DNA of 64,000 nt, taken from the NCBI RefSeq assembly GCF_016801865.2, contig NC_068937.1:96411278-96475277 (forward strand), given 5' to 3'. The DNA comes from Culex pipiens pallens. Its lineage: Eukaryota > Arthropoda > Insecta > Diptera > Culicidae. Position numbers and translations under genes: made by a program. The notes below the pieces were generated by a model. The model saw only the letters and a list, made by a program, of their open reading frames with translations, made no database searches and was not told where the DNA came from. Positions 22,714 to 34,287 of the stretch are shown here, piece by piece; position 1 is the first letter of the stretch; each line of letters starts with the position of its first letter.

Positions 22714-23931
22714 CAGAGGCGTACTAAGGCCGGGTGTCACCCGGGGCGGGCTGCCCGGTGTCACCCCTCACCCCCCTCACCCCCCTCCCCCCATTCTCAC
22801 ACCCCCCTTTCTAGATTAATCCCACCAAACTTATGTCACATGAAATTCTTCTTTCAAACTGGAATTCTAAATAATACTCTGCAATGAGCGAAAATCTCGC
22901 AATTTGAAATAATAAATATTTTAAATAATGAAAATAATACTTTTTATTATTAAAGCAACGACTATTTCAAAAAAGTGTTCATAATTTGAATTTTTTTTTC
23001 TCATGTGCAAATACACGTAATATTATTATCGAAATAATTATATCAGAGATCTAGTTTAAAAAAGAAAATATCATTTAGCTCGTCGATGTTCCTTATAAAT
23101 AACAGATTTTTTTAAAATGAAAAATATTCAAAAAAATATGTTATGTCATCAAATACATTATTTTTATCGCTTTTATAGTGTTTAAACAGAATATTGTTTT
23201 CATCAAAATCAAAATCAAAATCAAAAATTTTCCATAAAATTTAGAAAGCTTAAACATTTGTATACGCTCGATAAAAATATTTGAATTTCATTAAATTTTC
23301 AAGTAAATCGTTATGCATTTTATGATCATTGATTATAAATGATGAATTTATTTTCAGAAAATTGTTCGATACGAGAATGAAGAATTCATAATGTAAATCA
23401 GCATTCAAGATCAAACATTTATTCTGAAAAAAATGCGCGATATTAGTATTCTCTAGACTTTTTGTTAAGATCAAACTGATAATCATAAGACAATTTTTTT
23501 TTTAAATTTGATTAACAACGAAATAAAAATAAATAATTATCAGACATGACATTTTTTTAAAGCTTTATAAACCTTTTTCCAAAGGCAACAAATTTAATTA
23601 AGCAGACTGATTTGATTTTATATACATAATGTATAGCCGTAATTACAAAACCTTCTATTCCATATTTTTCTAAAATCGTTTGAAGCTAAAATAATTGTCA
23701 GTTCAAACTTAAAAAGAATTAGAATAAATTATAGCTAAGCAAAATATGTGGTTTAGGGTAGGATATTTTGAAACGTAAATTTTCCGTATTTTTTTAGATA
23801 AGACACTTTTAAGTTTTTTTTCCAAGAACTGCAGATCAACAGAGACATTTTTTGACTTAGGGTTTCTTGCATTGAATTTTTTTACTCCAGATTAACTGAC
23901 ATTTCACTAGTTTTTTTTTAACATTCCAACG

Positions 23932-24207
23932 ATTAATTTGATCAAATCTGTATTCTTTGCGATCAAAAACATCGTTCCAATTTTTTTACGCGCTGGCACC
24001 GCGGAATTTCGGGCGATTTTTTTTAAACGCTCAAATTGCGCAAATTGAATCGAGTACTGCACAATTCTAGAAGCATTTAGACATTCTTACAAATCAAAAA
24101 AGGAAAAAAAGAACCGTCCAGATTGATTGAATTATGCATAAGAACCAGCGAGTGGAAGTTGCCGTTGGGCGTCCGTGTAAGTTTGGCATGCATTGGGTGT
24201 TTCAGTG
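23932..24207. repeat. TTAA MITE nested in the hAT-like element (copy 1)
   Basis: It is bounded by TTAA at 23928-23931 and 24208-24211. The left end CATTCCAACG is mirrored by the complement of CACTGAAACACCC. The body shares words with the TTAA element at 33892-35416 (CTGTA.T.TTTGCGATCAAAA, ACATTCTTACAAATCA). The same element is at 49848-50123 in copy 2. Confidence 0.75.
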
Positions 24208-24254
24208 TTAAAATAAAGCTTTAAACTGTAACTTTTTTTTTTAATCAAATAAAA

Positions 24255-25590
24255 AAGCTCAATAATTTTCTATTAAGCTTTAAAAAAAATTAAAACCGGA
24301 AAAAACACAAAAAGGTTAAATTTTTCAAATATCAATGAATTTTATTTTTATTTCAATCAATAATTTTCTTATCCTTTTTTTGCTTTAAATATATTTGTTT
24401 ATTTAAAAAAACAGCTTGTTCAGAAAATCTTGAAATGGTTTAATTTTTTTAAATACTTGTTTAAAAAAAATCGTTATTTCATAAATTAAAAATTAGTTCC
24501 GGAAAGATTCAGAACTCGGTAATGTCTTTAAACTTTACTGGAAATGTTATTTTTTTTACAGTGCAAATATTTTTGATGCATGATTTCCCATCAATCAAAA
24601 AATCAGAATTTAAAAAAATGCGGTTAACACTGAATCCTAATGCTTAAGACATTGTTTCTCGAATTTTCCTTGAAAAGCGTATATTAGTTTAATTCATATT
24701 TTGTTTGGTTTTGTTGAAACATTATAGAATCTTTCCGAGGACCAGAAAAATTATTAGTATTGGTGATGGAAGTTTAGAAAAAAGGTTTTGCTTTTTAAAA
24801 AGCATATTTTTTTAAAATTAAATGTGAATCAGACTCATTTCTGATTTTCAAGGAAAATTCGAGGAAAAATGTCTCAAGCATTTGGATTCAGTGTTAACCG
24901 CATTTTTTTAAATTCCGATTTTTTTATTGTTGGGAAATCATACATCAAAAAAATTTGAACAATTTAAAACAAAACAAACATCTCGATTAACATTTAAAGA
25001 CATTTCCGAGTTCTGAATGTTTTTTGAATATTTTTTTATTTTATGAAATAATTTAAAAAACTGTAAAAGATATATATTAATTATTATATTAAAAAATAAT
25101 AATCCTTTTTGAGATTTTTTTATCAAGCTGTTTTTTTAAAAGAAACTTTTATAATTGATTCAAATTCTAGGACAGAGTGATGACAAAAATCACTGATTTT
25201 TCAAAAATTATCTTACAAGTATCAGAAGACATTTTTTTGTTCTTAAGACTGAAGAATCTACCTTTCAATATTTGTCAATATATCAATATTGCCTTGACTT
25301 GAAAACACTTACAAAAGAATGGAGTCAACTAAGTTTTTGTAAATTGCTCTCCTCAGGTATTGAATGGACTTTCACGCATCTTTGTATTTGTAACATTATT
25401 ATTATAAAAAAAACTGATTTTCAAATGAACAAATAAATATATTTAACATTTAAAGCAAATAAAACATATAGCAAATAAAACATTATATTGAAAATTATTG
25501 GTTGCAATAAAAAAAATCAATGATAATTGAAAAATTTAACCTATTTGTGTTTTTTACAGGCCTAATAGAAAATAATTGAAAGTTGTTATT
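24255..25590. repeat. Foldback region nested in the hAT-like element (copy 1)
   Basis: The inner arms near 24500-24690 and 24840-25025 are complementary (CGGTTAACACTGAATCC against GGATTCAGTGTTAACCG). The outer arms near 24255-24420 and 25420-25590 also pair (AAAAGGTTAAATTTTTCAA against TTGAAAAATTTAACCTATTT). The arms have unequal spacing, so one side has gained or lost about 330 bp. The counterpart is at 50171-51506. Confidence 0.65.
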
Positions 25591-25601
25591 TTGATCATCT
25601 A

Positions 25602-25823
25602 CACAGCAAAAGAAAGTTGAATTTTTGAATGTTGAAAATTTGGTAGGTTGAACATTACCTCTTTTTTGAGTAACCTACCTATAAAATGTGTAAAAATGTG
25701 AACCTGATGAATATTCATCAGAAACTGATGGAAATTCAACATTTTCTGATGTAGTTTTACACATTTTTTGACACAAAATCTGTCACCATTTCCTGATGAA
25801 TATTACCATAATCTTTTTCTGTG
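25602..25823. repeat. CACAG..AAAA MITE with TA duplication, nested (copy 1)
   Basis: The left end is CACAGCAAAAGAAAG and the right end is the complement of CACAGAAAAAGATTATGG, with TA on both sides. It has the same terminal family as 39457-39674 and 44699-45065. The counterpart in copy 2 is at 51518-51739. Confidence 0.7.
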
Positions 25824-28404
25824 TAAAATTTACTATGATCTAAAACAAAAAAAAAACGAATCCCAACACAAGGATTTTCATATATTCTAGAAGCACGGCA
25901 ACAATACGAGCCAAGATTGCGCAATCTGTATTTTAATGTAATTGTCGATTACATTACCTTTTTTGATTTACGGTGCTGGTTTTCTACTAAATTGCAAGTG
26001 ACCCTAAAAAAATATCAAAATGGTTTTTGTGACAAGTAGTTTAATGTTTCGTTAATTCATATTTTTTAATTGATCATAATTTAGGATATTTGTTCAAATA
26101 TCCAACGTTTTGGCATGAGTGCTTTTTTATTGTATATTTCAATTATAATAGGGTCTGAAAAGGTTGTTGTGCACTCTTGCCAAGTCTTAATCTACTTACC
26201 ATTTTTGTATGGACAGTTGCTAAAATTATATAGAGACTTTCAAAGGCGAACCAACAAATATACCGCGGGCTGCTCTTAAGATTATTGTTGAATCCGGCCC
26301 ATTTAGGATTCTTCTTATGAAGTTGTTTAGGAAAATGATGAATAAGTTTGCTTTTATAAACAAAAATATTAAAAAATATAAAATTTAATAAAAAAAATGA
26401 TAAATAAGAATTACATTTTAATACGTAAAATATTTATGAGGATTTGGAAAGTATTAAATAGGCACTATCACATTTTCCAAAAAGATTTATTAAACGTGAA
26501 AAATTAAAAAAATATAAGTGAAGGAAAAATAATGGAAAACTCAAATTTCCTTTGTTGAAACATAAATTATAACTATGTTCACAAAGTAAATTTTATTTAT
26601 TTTAAAATCATAATTCTGTGGACCCCTTCTGATCTGCCTGACAATTTTTAAAATAAAATTTAAAACATGGCCGTTAGTGCTCGGTCGAGGCAAAATTTGA
26701 TAAAACAATTTCATTGAATCAAAAATAATAAAACAATAAACAAATTAAAATTAACCTGACAAATGGCGATATTTTTTAATCTTTTTTTTGTAAATAATAT
26801 CTCGAATCATTTGTATATGTCTGGAATTAATACTATCTAACAAAAAGGAGATATTATTAACAAAGAAAATCAAAATCCTAGTTAATCTTGTTGAAGAAAC
26901 GATTTCGGATTTTTCGTACCTATTTGAAATTTTCGTTAAATTTCCCATCAAAATTATTAATGACACTCAGAGTGGTACTAACTTTGACAGTCAATTAACA
27001 ATATTTTATCATTAAAATGTAATTTGAAATTACATAAAGTTTTCAGACCGAGTTGAAAATAAACTAAGACAAGCATGGTTCTGGAATTTTGCAGACCTAA
27101 TGTTGAAATTGATGCATTTTTTGTATTTGCTTGACCTAACATTGCATAGAAGTATCGGGTTTAGAAAGAATGAAATATGAATTTTGAACCAATTCATTTT
27201 CAAGTTAAAATCTACTACCCGAATAACAAAAAAAATGATGATGCAATTATATTTCGTATAATTTTAATGTTTGTTCCTTATCTTTTTCAAATTTTATTAA
27301 TAACTAAGAAATGATAAAATTTGGTACAAAAAAAGTCAAAAATCCTATTAAATAATTTTTTAAAGAATTTTCAGCTTAATATATTCGCTGTTAATTTAAT
27401 GAAAAAGAAAACAATGGTAATGTTAAGATCGTTTTGTGTCTCTCATTATTGCCTAGTAAAGATTTTGCTGGAATATTTATTTACTGAAAAAGCGTTCGTT
27501 TTCTTCCAGTCTGATCATAAAGATTTAGAAAAAAAATATTTGAATCTTTTTCAACAATAAAAAACTGAATTTCGAAAAACATCATAATTTGCATTGTTTG
27601 GCAAAAAATATTTTTGATTTTTGATTAAATTTATTTTTTACATTTTGTTGTGAAAAAAAAATAGTTTTGCGTGTTTCGGCTCCAGGTGATGAAAGTTCGC
27701 AAGCGAAGAAGATTTTTTGGCGATTATTCTATCCCTGATTGTGATTTAAATAATTTGCCGTTTTCTGCAACCCTTAATTTTTTTTTAATTTTTTTTTAAT
27801 TTTTCAATTCAAAGTGATTTATTTTTATTTTTGCTTTCAATTGGAACTTTGCCGAAGAAAACAAAAATAAACCTACATTCCGAGAAAAAAAAATCAAACT
27901 CAAGAGTGGTTTGGCACAAGAACATTTTTACGAGAAAACATTTTCGATTTAACTCTTTTTATAAGCTTGTACATTAATTACACCCCTTACATATTAGTAT
28001 CTTTTTCAAAATTTATTTATTTGATGATCGGGTGTCACCCGCACCCCTGAATATTTAATTTTTGAAGTCTTCAGGATATGTCTAATATAAACATGCACTT
28101 TTACTAACTGTGAATACTTAACTTCATCATTACTATGTAAACATATTATAAAACATGAGTGTTACTTTTGGGTGTCACCCCCATCTAAAATCAATGTTTC
28201 AGAAAATTTAACTTGTATGTTTTGTTTAAGAAAGATAATATATATTAGTTAGATACTTGATGATTTGTTATGAACATATTTTAGGTCGATTATATTTTTT
28301 TTTTCGTCCGAGTCAGGTGTCACCCCATCAGCTCGGGTGTCACCCCAAGATGGGTGACACCCGGGGCGGACCGCCCCCACCGCCCCCCCCTTAGTACGCC
28401 ACTG

Positions 28405-29026
28405 CACAAAAGTCATTTATGCAGACAATACCAACACCTGGCACTGTTTCGCTGTACATCAGCATGTTGCCTTGAACCATCTTTCCACCAACGATTGACA
28501 GCTCATTGAATCTAGGATTGTTTTCCAGATCAGTGTAGAATTTGACGTCTGATTCTAGCAGATCTTCCAAAGTTTTGACATGAAGAACATCAGAATGATC
28601 AACGAAAGAAAGCAGATTTTCTCAAGTCGGCCAGCTTGGTGAAGGTTGCGTATTTCAAAACCACAAACCACCAGCAGAATTGGATCATTGTTGAAATGCT
28701 CTGGCCAACGAAATTCGACTAGCTCAGACGAAACTAGGATCGTCAGCAGTCCAAACATGCCAGGAGAATGGAATCAGCAAAAGTTCGGCTATGTTCAGTG
28801 GCCTATCATTGGGCACTGCAATTTTAACGAAAAGTGGACTGTTTGTGCACAGTACTCGTTCATATTTGGAAAGGTTTAACACAATCCATACATTGTAAAA
28901 CTTACCATCTATCTTTCCTTGGGTGTCCTCAAGCTCATCCAAACACTCCCATAACGCCAAACCAGTCGCATCATCTGCATAATTCGTGCTTTTCATTTCA
29001 TTAGGGCACAAAACTTTTGTAAACAA
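28405..29026 (-). pseudogene. IR gene fragment: M1, pore and S2 start
   Basis: Reading down the minus strand gives DGKFYNVWIVLNLSKYERVL, NDRPLNIAELLLIPFSWHVW, a one-base shift, LLTILVSSELVEFRWPEHF, NDPILLVVCGFEIRNLHQAG and LEKICFLSLIILMFFMS. A deletion with frame change follows, then KTLEDLLESDVKFYTDLENN, GKMVQGNMLMYSETVPGVG and IVCINDF. The order (FSWHVW, membrane segment, NDPILLVVCGFE, membrane segment, KTLEDLL) is that of divergent mosquito IRs. A 103 bp MITE cuts the upstream edge at 29004. Two lesions at least, independent of the transposons, make it nonfunctional. Confidence 0.8.
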
Positions 29027-29106
29027 GAGTGTATCCCTCTCACACCTTATGCAAACTGTTTTTTGAGTGAAAGGGATACACTATTGTTTACAAAAATGTT
29101 GTGCCC
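29004..29106. repeat. Short palindromic MITE, GGGCACAA termini
   Basis: It starts GGGCACAAAACTTTTGTAAA and ends with the complement of GGGCACAACATTTTTGTAAA. The inner arms GAGTGTATCCCT and AGGGATACACT also pair, so almost the whole 103 bp folds on itself. It lies at the edge of the IR pore-region fragment. Confidence 0.75.
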
Positions 29107-30420
29107 TTTTGAAATGTTAGGCTCCAATTATGCTCTATTTCCATCATATCCGTATTGTGCCACAGAGTAAGACAGAGTTCGCACTGCCTCTTGATTTTTG
29201 GTTTAACTTGGTGGTACATCGCAGGTACATCGCACGCCAGCTACAAGCAAACCTTATGGAGCCAAAAAAATAAATGACATTTCTTCGGACTGGTCACTCT
29301 GGGTTACTCTGTGATTGTGCTGTTTCCGGTCTAGTATACCATTTTGAAAAGTGGTCTAAACGTCAAATTCTTCAAAAACCTGATAGTGGGAATTGATTCT
29401 CCAGACAATTTTACATAAAAGTATTGACCATTGCTCTATGTCCGATCCTTGTGAAGATACAGCGGTTTTAAAAATAAAAATGTTGAAAAAATAGGTTTTT
29501 AGGTGGTTTTTGGCAATTTCTATATGATTGACTTGATTTTTCAGTCTCGTAAATATTTTTACCGGAAAGCTCGTAAAATTTCCCATAAGTTTGTCTTTGA
29601 CAGCATTTCAATTGGATGTATGGGCTTACATATATAAGTTTAATTACAGTTTCAGTAAATGATTTTTGTATTATTTTAAAAGAGACATACCATCCTGCAA
29701 TTAACGAAAAAAAAATCGTGACATCACCTTGAAAATTAATTTTTAAACTTAAAAATCAAAAAATCTCATAGAAGTGGCGTATATTTTTGTTTCAGTGTAT
29801 TTTTTTCAGAAAGCTCGTCCAATTCCCTTCAAGTTTGTCTTTGACCACTTTTTGGTACGATGCAATGGCTTCGAGATACAGTGATTTTTAAATTGCAAAA
29901 AACAAAAATATTTATATACCTTACGCCCTGCTCAAATGTTATTTTCGAGTACTATTAGCTCCATATACACAAAAATGGCTTATAAAGGCCTAGGATAACA
30001 TGTCTACAAAGTTTCATTGAAATCGGAGAGGGTCGGGTATAAAAGTACTAGAAAAATTCCCGATTTGAGCTTAAATTGCTCTATATAATTTTTTAAATGC
30101 TTTAAATACGTTATCATATTTGTTGAGCACTGATAGTGAAACTATAGTTTTCCGTTTTATAATAACAGTAATAATAATTAATCTTTCATAGAAATAATTT
30201 TTCTTGTTGAAAAAAAAATTAAAAATCTACATGAAACCTCCAAGATATTCGCTTTCGGACAAAAAGATGACTGTTTGCATACTTTTTTAAGAAAGAGTTT
30301 GATCAAATTTGGTGAAATTTGAATTGAAAGAAAATATAAATACAAGCAAAAAGAGGCAGCCAAGAATCTCAACAATAGGGAGACAAGAAAAATTTAAATT
30401 TTTGGAAAATCTCAAGAGAT
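29107..30420. other. AT-rich sequence between IR fragments, nothing recognised
   Basis: Two loosely similar blocks (around 29560-29600 and 29810-29860, both with GAAAGCTCGT and AAGTTTGTCTTTGAC) suggest an old repeat. The missing IR S1 region was sought here on the minus strand and not found. Confidence 0.4.
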
Positions 30421-31320
30421 ACCCCCTGGATCGATTCTTTAAGCAATAATAAGTAACTGTGTCAATTTTGAGCCAAATCGGATAAGGTTTAAGGGTCGCT
30501 TTTTATCGTTGAAGTTTGTATGGGAAAATCGCAAAAATATATGGGGAAAAACATCGATTCAGAAATCTGGCAGCAGGTGGCGCAGGTCTCGCCCAATTTA
30601 GTTCAAGTGTGAGATTCTTGCAGGACATTCAATTTCCTACAACTTTGTCCAAGGGTGCAAGAAGATCCGAGTTGATCCTGATGAGTTATTAGCAATGCGA
30701 TGATAAGAAATCGGCTTATATACTTGAAAGTGGTATTTAGGACGTACAGTCCAAACTCGATTATCCGAAGGCTTCGGAAAAATTTCACTTCATATAATCG
30801 ATTCTTCGGATAATCGAATCACGCAAATTTTTTTTTTTCGTTGTCTTATTTTTGATTTTTGAGCATACGTATAACCCCTGAACCACTGTAAAGTGATTTA
30901 GAATTTTTAAATCCAAGATGGCGGCCATAAAGGCGGTGATGAAATATTGAAAAATCCATTTTTTAATTTAAAAAGCAATCAACGGTTCAAATTTGACTAA
31001 ATTAGGTCGCAGAACTCGAATTTGATGTTCGATTATCCGAAGTCCCATACAAACCTTCGGATAATCGAACTTTGGATAATCGAAACTTCGGATAATCGAG
31101 TCTGGACACCAAAAATCAGGATCAACTCGTATCGTTTTGCACCCTTCGACAAAGTTGTAGGGAATTAAATTTCCTAAAAGAATCTCACAATTGGACAATT
31201 TTGTGTTAGATCTGCGCCACCCGGCAGAAAAATACTGCAACGATGTTTTTACCAATACATTTTCGCGATTTTTCCGATATAAACTTCAACGATAAAAAGC
31301 GATCTCTTAACCTTAACCGA
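30421..31320. repeat. Inverted-repeat element enclosing a pogo-like MITE
   Basis: The left arm (about 30421-30740) and right arm (about 31108-31320) are diverged inverted copies: AAGTTTGTATGGGAAAATCG pairs with a relative near 31260-31290, and GATCCGAGTTGATCCTGAT with ATCAGGATCAACTCGTATC. Between them lies 30747-31107, which starts CAGTCCAAACTCGATTATCC and ends with the complement of TCCAGACTCGATTATCCG. It has repeated ATTATCCGAAG words and a TA at its left end, as in pogo/Tc1-mariner MITEs. Confidence 0.6.
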
Positions 31321-31756
31321 TTTGGCCAAGGTTATGACACTACAAACATTGATAAGAGAGGATTAACAGATGATCATTCAGTGATCTTATTCAAATAACA
31401 CAATAAGAGCTTTTAAATCACAACAAAAATGCTTCAAAAGCATAATGGCATATATATATTGTACGAAAAAATAAATTGAATGAAAATATGTCGCGATTCG
31501 CGATTCAAAATATATCTAAGTTCTGAAAATTTCCTCGCGGCAAGGTCTTCCGTAGGTCTACACCCGAACCCGAACGCGACGTGGGACTGCATGAATCTTC
31601 AGCTGCTGCCGGATTAGAAGGGTATATTCCGAAATTAACGAATTACCGATTCGCGATTCAAAAAAATTAATAATTTAAAATATATGAAGGTTTTGGAAAT
31701 TAACCTGCATTATAAGAAATACTAAACAATAAATAAGTTCATAAATTGTCTCAAAT
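31321..31756. other. No recognisable feature
   Basis: AT-rich, with a GC-richer block near 31535-31615 that gives no recognisable protein on either strand. Confidence 0.4.
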
Positions 31757-32361
31757 GATTCCGACTCCGGGTTTATCAGAAATGTTCGACTCCGGCTCCG
31801 ACTCCGACTTCAGCCATTCGAGTTTTGACGAATCCGACTCCTACACCCAAACGGCCGTCGCATGATTGTGATCATGGCGGCATGAAAGTATATCAGAATC
31901 TGCATGAAAACTGTCCTCATGCAGTTTTTGCGATATAGGGGTATGACATTTTTGCCCGTTACCGACAAGTATCGACATTACCGACGGCTTTTGGTTGTAT
32001 TTCACAAAAAAAAAAGACCCTTAACAGAACGAGGATTGAACCACCAACTTCTTGGTTATTTATCCGACACGCTACCACCGAGCCATGGACGCTTGATGAA
32101 AAGTGAGTGAAAGAGCACTAACATATGCTCCTCTTTGGAGTGTTGCTCGGGGACGGGCCAGTATTATATGTGTTGGTGAGAACTGCAGATCGCTGAAATG
32201 TTTACACGCGGGAAAAAATGATTTAGGGGCTTGCTGCAAAAAATGTTATAAAATGTGACATTTTCTGCAGCAAATCCACTGTTGCAGATTTTGAGATATT
32301 TTTTTTCCTTTGGGTGTACTCCGACTCCGGGTCCCCAAAAAGATCCGACTCCACAGCCCTG
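31757..32361. repeat. TCCGACTCC-rich repeat with CAGGGCTGTGGAGTCGG terminus
   Basis: Tandem and dispersed CCGACTCC words lie at 31757-31835 and 32318-32352. The right end reads, on the minus strand, CAGGGCTGTGGAGTCGG and stops exactly where IR coding resumes at 32362. I could not find the opposite end or a target duplication. A tRNA-like segment lies within it. Confidence 0.5.
32022..32095 (-). repeat. tRNA-like segment (SINE remnant)
   Basis: On the minus strand it reads CCATGGCTCGGTGGTAGCG, then GGTGGTTCAATCCTCGTTC, resembling the D-arm/A-box and T-arm/B-box of a tRNA at normal spacing. The acceptor stem is not convincing, so a functional tRNA gene is not claimed. Confidence 0.45.
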
Positions 32362-32515
32362 AAAGAAACGTCAACCCGTTGTAACGTCACGGCAGAATGT
32401 ATCCAACAAGAGTTGTACCAGGTTGCTAACGATAGCTGATTCTTCCGATCCACGAAAACCAACAATTTGGTCAAAGGATTGAACAGGGATAGCATCCGTA
32501 TAATACAGTCATCCC
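32362..32515 (-). pseudogene. IR gene fragment: N-terminal domain, inner part
   Basis: On the minus strand it gives IIRMLSLFNPLTKLLVFVD, then, after a likely one-base shift, SNLVQLLLDTFCRDVTT. This resembles the ...K.LVFVD....LLQ.L.... layout of IR N-terminal domains. The first Ile codon is created only when the pogo-like element and its TA are removed, and the frame then runs straight on from 39222. Confidence 0.7.
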
Positions 32516-33316
32516 ACATATTCGGAACACCCACAAATTCGGAACACTTTTATGATAATTTGTCAATAGCATGCCAAAAATAGCTTTTCTGTCGACCTTA
32601 CTATTTTTAGAACCTTCATTTGGACATTATCTTGCTATTTCACTAGTAAAAGTAGTACTTTTTGAACAAAAAACTTCATTCCAAGACTATTTTGTCCAGA
32701 GCAGCAAAACACTGCCTCCAAACAAGGGGTTTCCAGCATCGTGTCAGACTGGTCACTAATCCGGAATTACTTGGAATTTGAGCAAGTAATTCTGTAATTC
32801 CGGATTTACTGAGTAATTCCAGAGTAATCCTGGTAATTCCTAATAATCCCAGTAATCCTGGTAATTCCATGATTCTTGTTTGTGAAAACATACTTCAGAA
32901 AATAATAAAATAATAAAAAATAACTGTTAAAAAGATAATTTCGATAAACCTTTTATAATTCTATTTATTGCCTATTAATTTTCATGTATGAAACCAAAGT
33001 TACAGCTAGTACGGGATCATTCGGATTTTGAGTAAGTAATTCAGTAATTCCAAAATTACTCCGCAATTCTGCAGTAATTCCTGTAATTCTGGAATTACCT
33101 AGTAATTCCGTAGTAATTCGAGTAATTCCATAGTTACTCAGTAATTCGTGTATTTCCCATTAATTCAAGTAACTACTAGTAATTCTTAAAAGGTAAATCG
33201 GCAGAATGCATTTTGCTTTTCATTGATGCTTTTTATGGTTGTAAGAAGTACAGAGCGGATTCGAAATGTCCGCCAATTTGGATGCTCTCTAATTCAAATG
33301 TATTCGGATGAAAAAC

Positions 33317-33891
33317 ACTCAAACGTCAAAATCAGTTGTCAAACTGACGTTGATGTTTACCACATTATTCGATGATTTCCAAGTAGGGCGTCCAATTTTC
33401 CAGGGTTTTGAGTTTACCGGAAAACGGAAAAAAATATATTTTTTATCCCGGGAAATTTTTGAAAACGTCATGAAATCTATGTTTTCTTTATATTAGTTAT
33501 GTTTTTAAAATCAAACTATTAGCACAATACTATTAAAATCAATCTAAACAGGGATAGCACTTTTAGATAGTTTTGAAGGTTTTTTTTGTTCTTTGTTGTG
33601 CTTTGAATTTTAAATGCACTCGAACGCCAAAATCAGTTTTCAAAATGATGTTGATATTTACCCAATTGTTCGATGATTTCCAAGCAGGACGTCTAATTTT
33701 CCCAGGTTTTGAGTTTCCCGGAAAACAGGAAAAATATTTATTTATTCCCGGGAAGTTTTTAGTTTTTAAAAAAGTCATAAAATCTATGTTTTCTTTATAT
33801 TTGTTATGTTTTTCAAGCTTTAAATTTATAGAATTAGCTCAATACTATTAAAATCAATCTAAACAAGGATAGCAGTTTTTAGATAGCTTAA
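33317..33891. repeat. Tandem duplication, unit about 301 bp
   Basis: The segment beginning ACTCAAACGTCAAAATCAGT at 33317 recurs at 33618 as ACTCGAACGCCAAAATCAGT and stays alignable to the end of the block. Each unit carries the left terminus of the TAGGGCGT element preceded by the same GATTTCCAAG. So the duplication happened after that element had inserted. The second unit is interrupted at 33888 by the TTAA element. Confidence 0.75.
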
Positions 33892-34287
33892 CATTCCAAC
33901 GCCCAAGGCTCCAAAAAAGTTGGAACGGTAACTTCAACTCGCTGGTTCTCGGGCATAACTTAACCAATCAAGATGATTCTTCTTTCCAGTGATTTGTTAG
34001 ATGTTTAGATGATTATAGAACTTTGCAGAACTTAATTCGATCAAATCTGTAATTTTTGCGATCAAAAACATCGTTCCAACTTTTTTTTTCAAGTGTAAAA
34101 AAAATCGCCAAAAAATCCGCGGCGGCAGTCGTTTTAAAAAAGGTGGAACGATGTTTTTGATTGCAAAAATTACAGAATAGATCGAATTAAGTTCTGCACA
34201 ATTTTAGGATCTAGACATTCTTACAAATCACTGGAAACAAGAATTGTCCCGATTGGTTGAGTAATGCCCGAGAACCAGTGAGTTGAA

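Larger units (their letters stand above)
22714..28404. mobile_element. hAT-like nonautonomous element, 5,691 bp, copy 1
   Basis: The ends are CAGAGGCGTACTAAGG and the complement of CAGTGGCGTACTAAGG. It is flanked by the perfect 8 bp duplication CACAAAAG (22706-22713 and 28405-28412), as for hAT elements. Subterminal GGGTGTCACCC words occur at 22732, 28030, 28170, 28314 (variant), 28334 and 28351 (reverse), likely protein-binding sites. The interior is AT-rich with no frame over about 80 codons and no transposase motif. It carries nested repeats: a TTAA MITE (23932-24207), a TA MITE (25602-25823) and a long foldback (about 24255-25590). A copy of exactly the same length lies at 48630-54320. 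It interrupts the IR S2 coding region. Confidence 0.9.

Noticed and set aside
22637..22819. A 60-codon frame crossing the left end of the 5.7 kb element (also the tail of the gag frame at 48630-48732)
   Set aside because: It is created by reading through the GC-rich terminal repeat; the peptide end is identical at both insertion sites because the element is the same.
23250..23486. A 78-codon frame as a transposase remnant in the 5.7 kb element
   Set aside because: No hAT motif (no zinc finger, no dimerisation region) and AT-driven composition.
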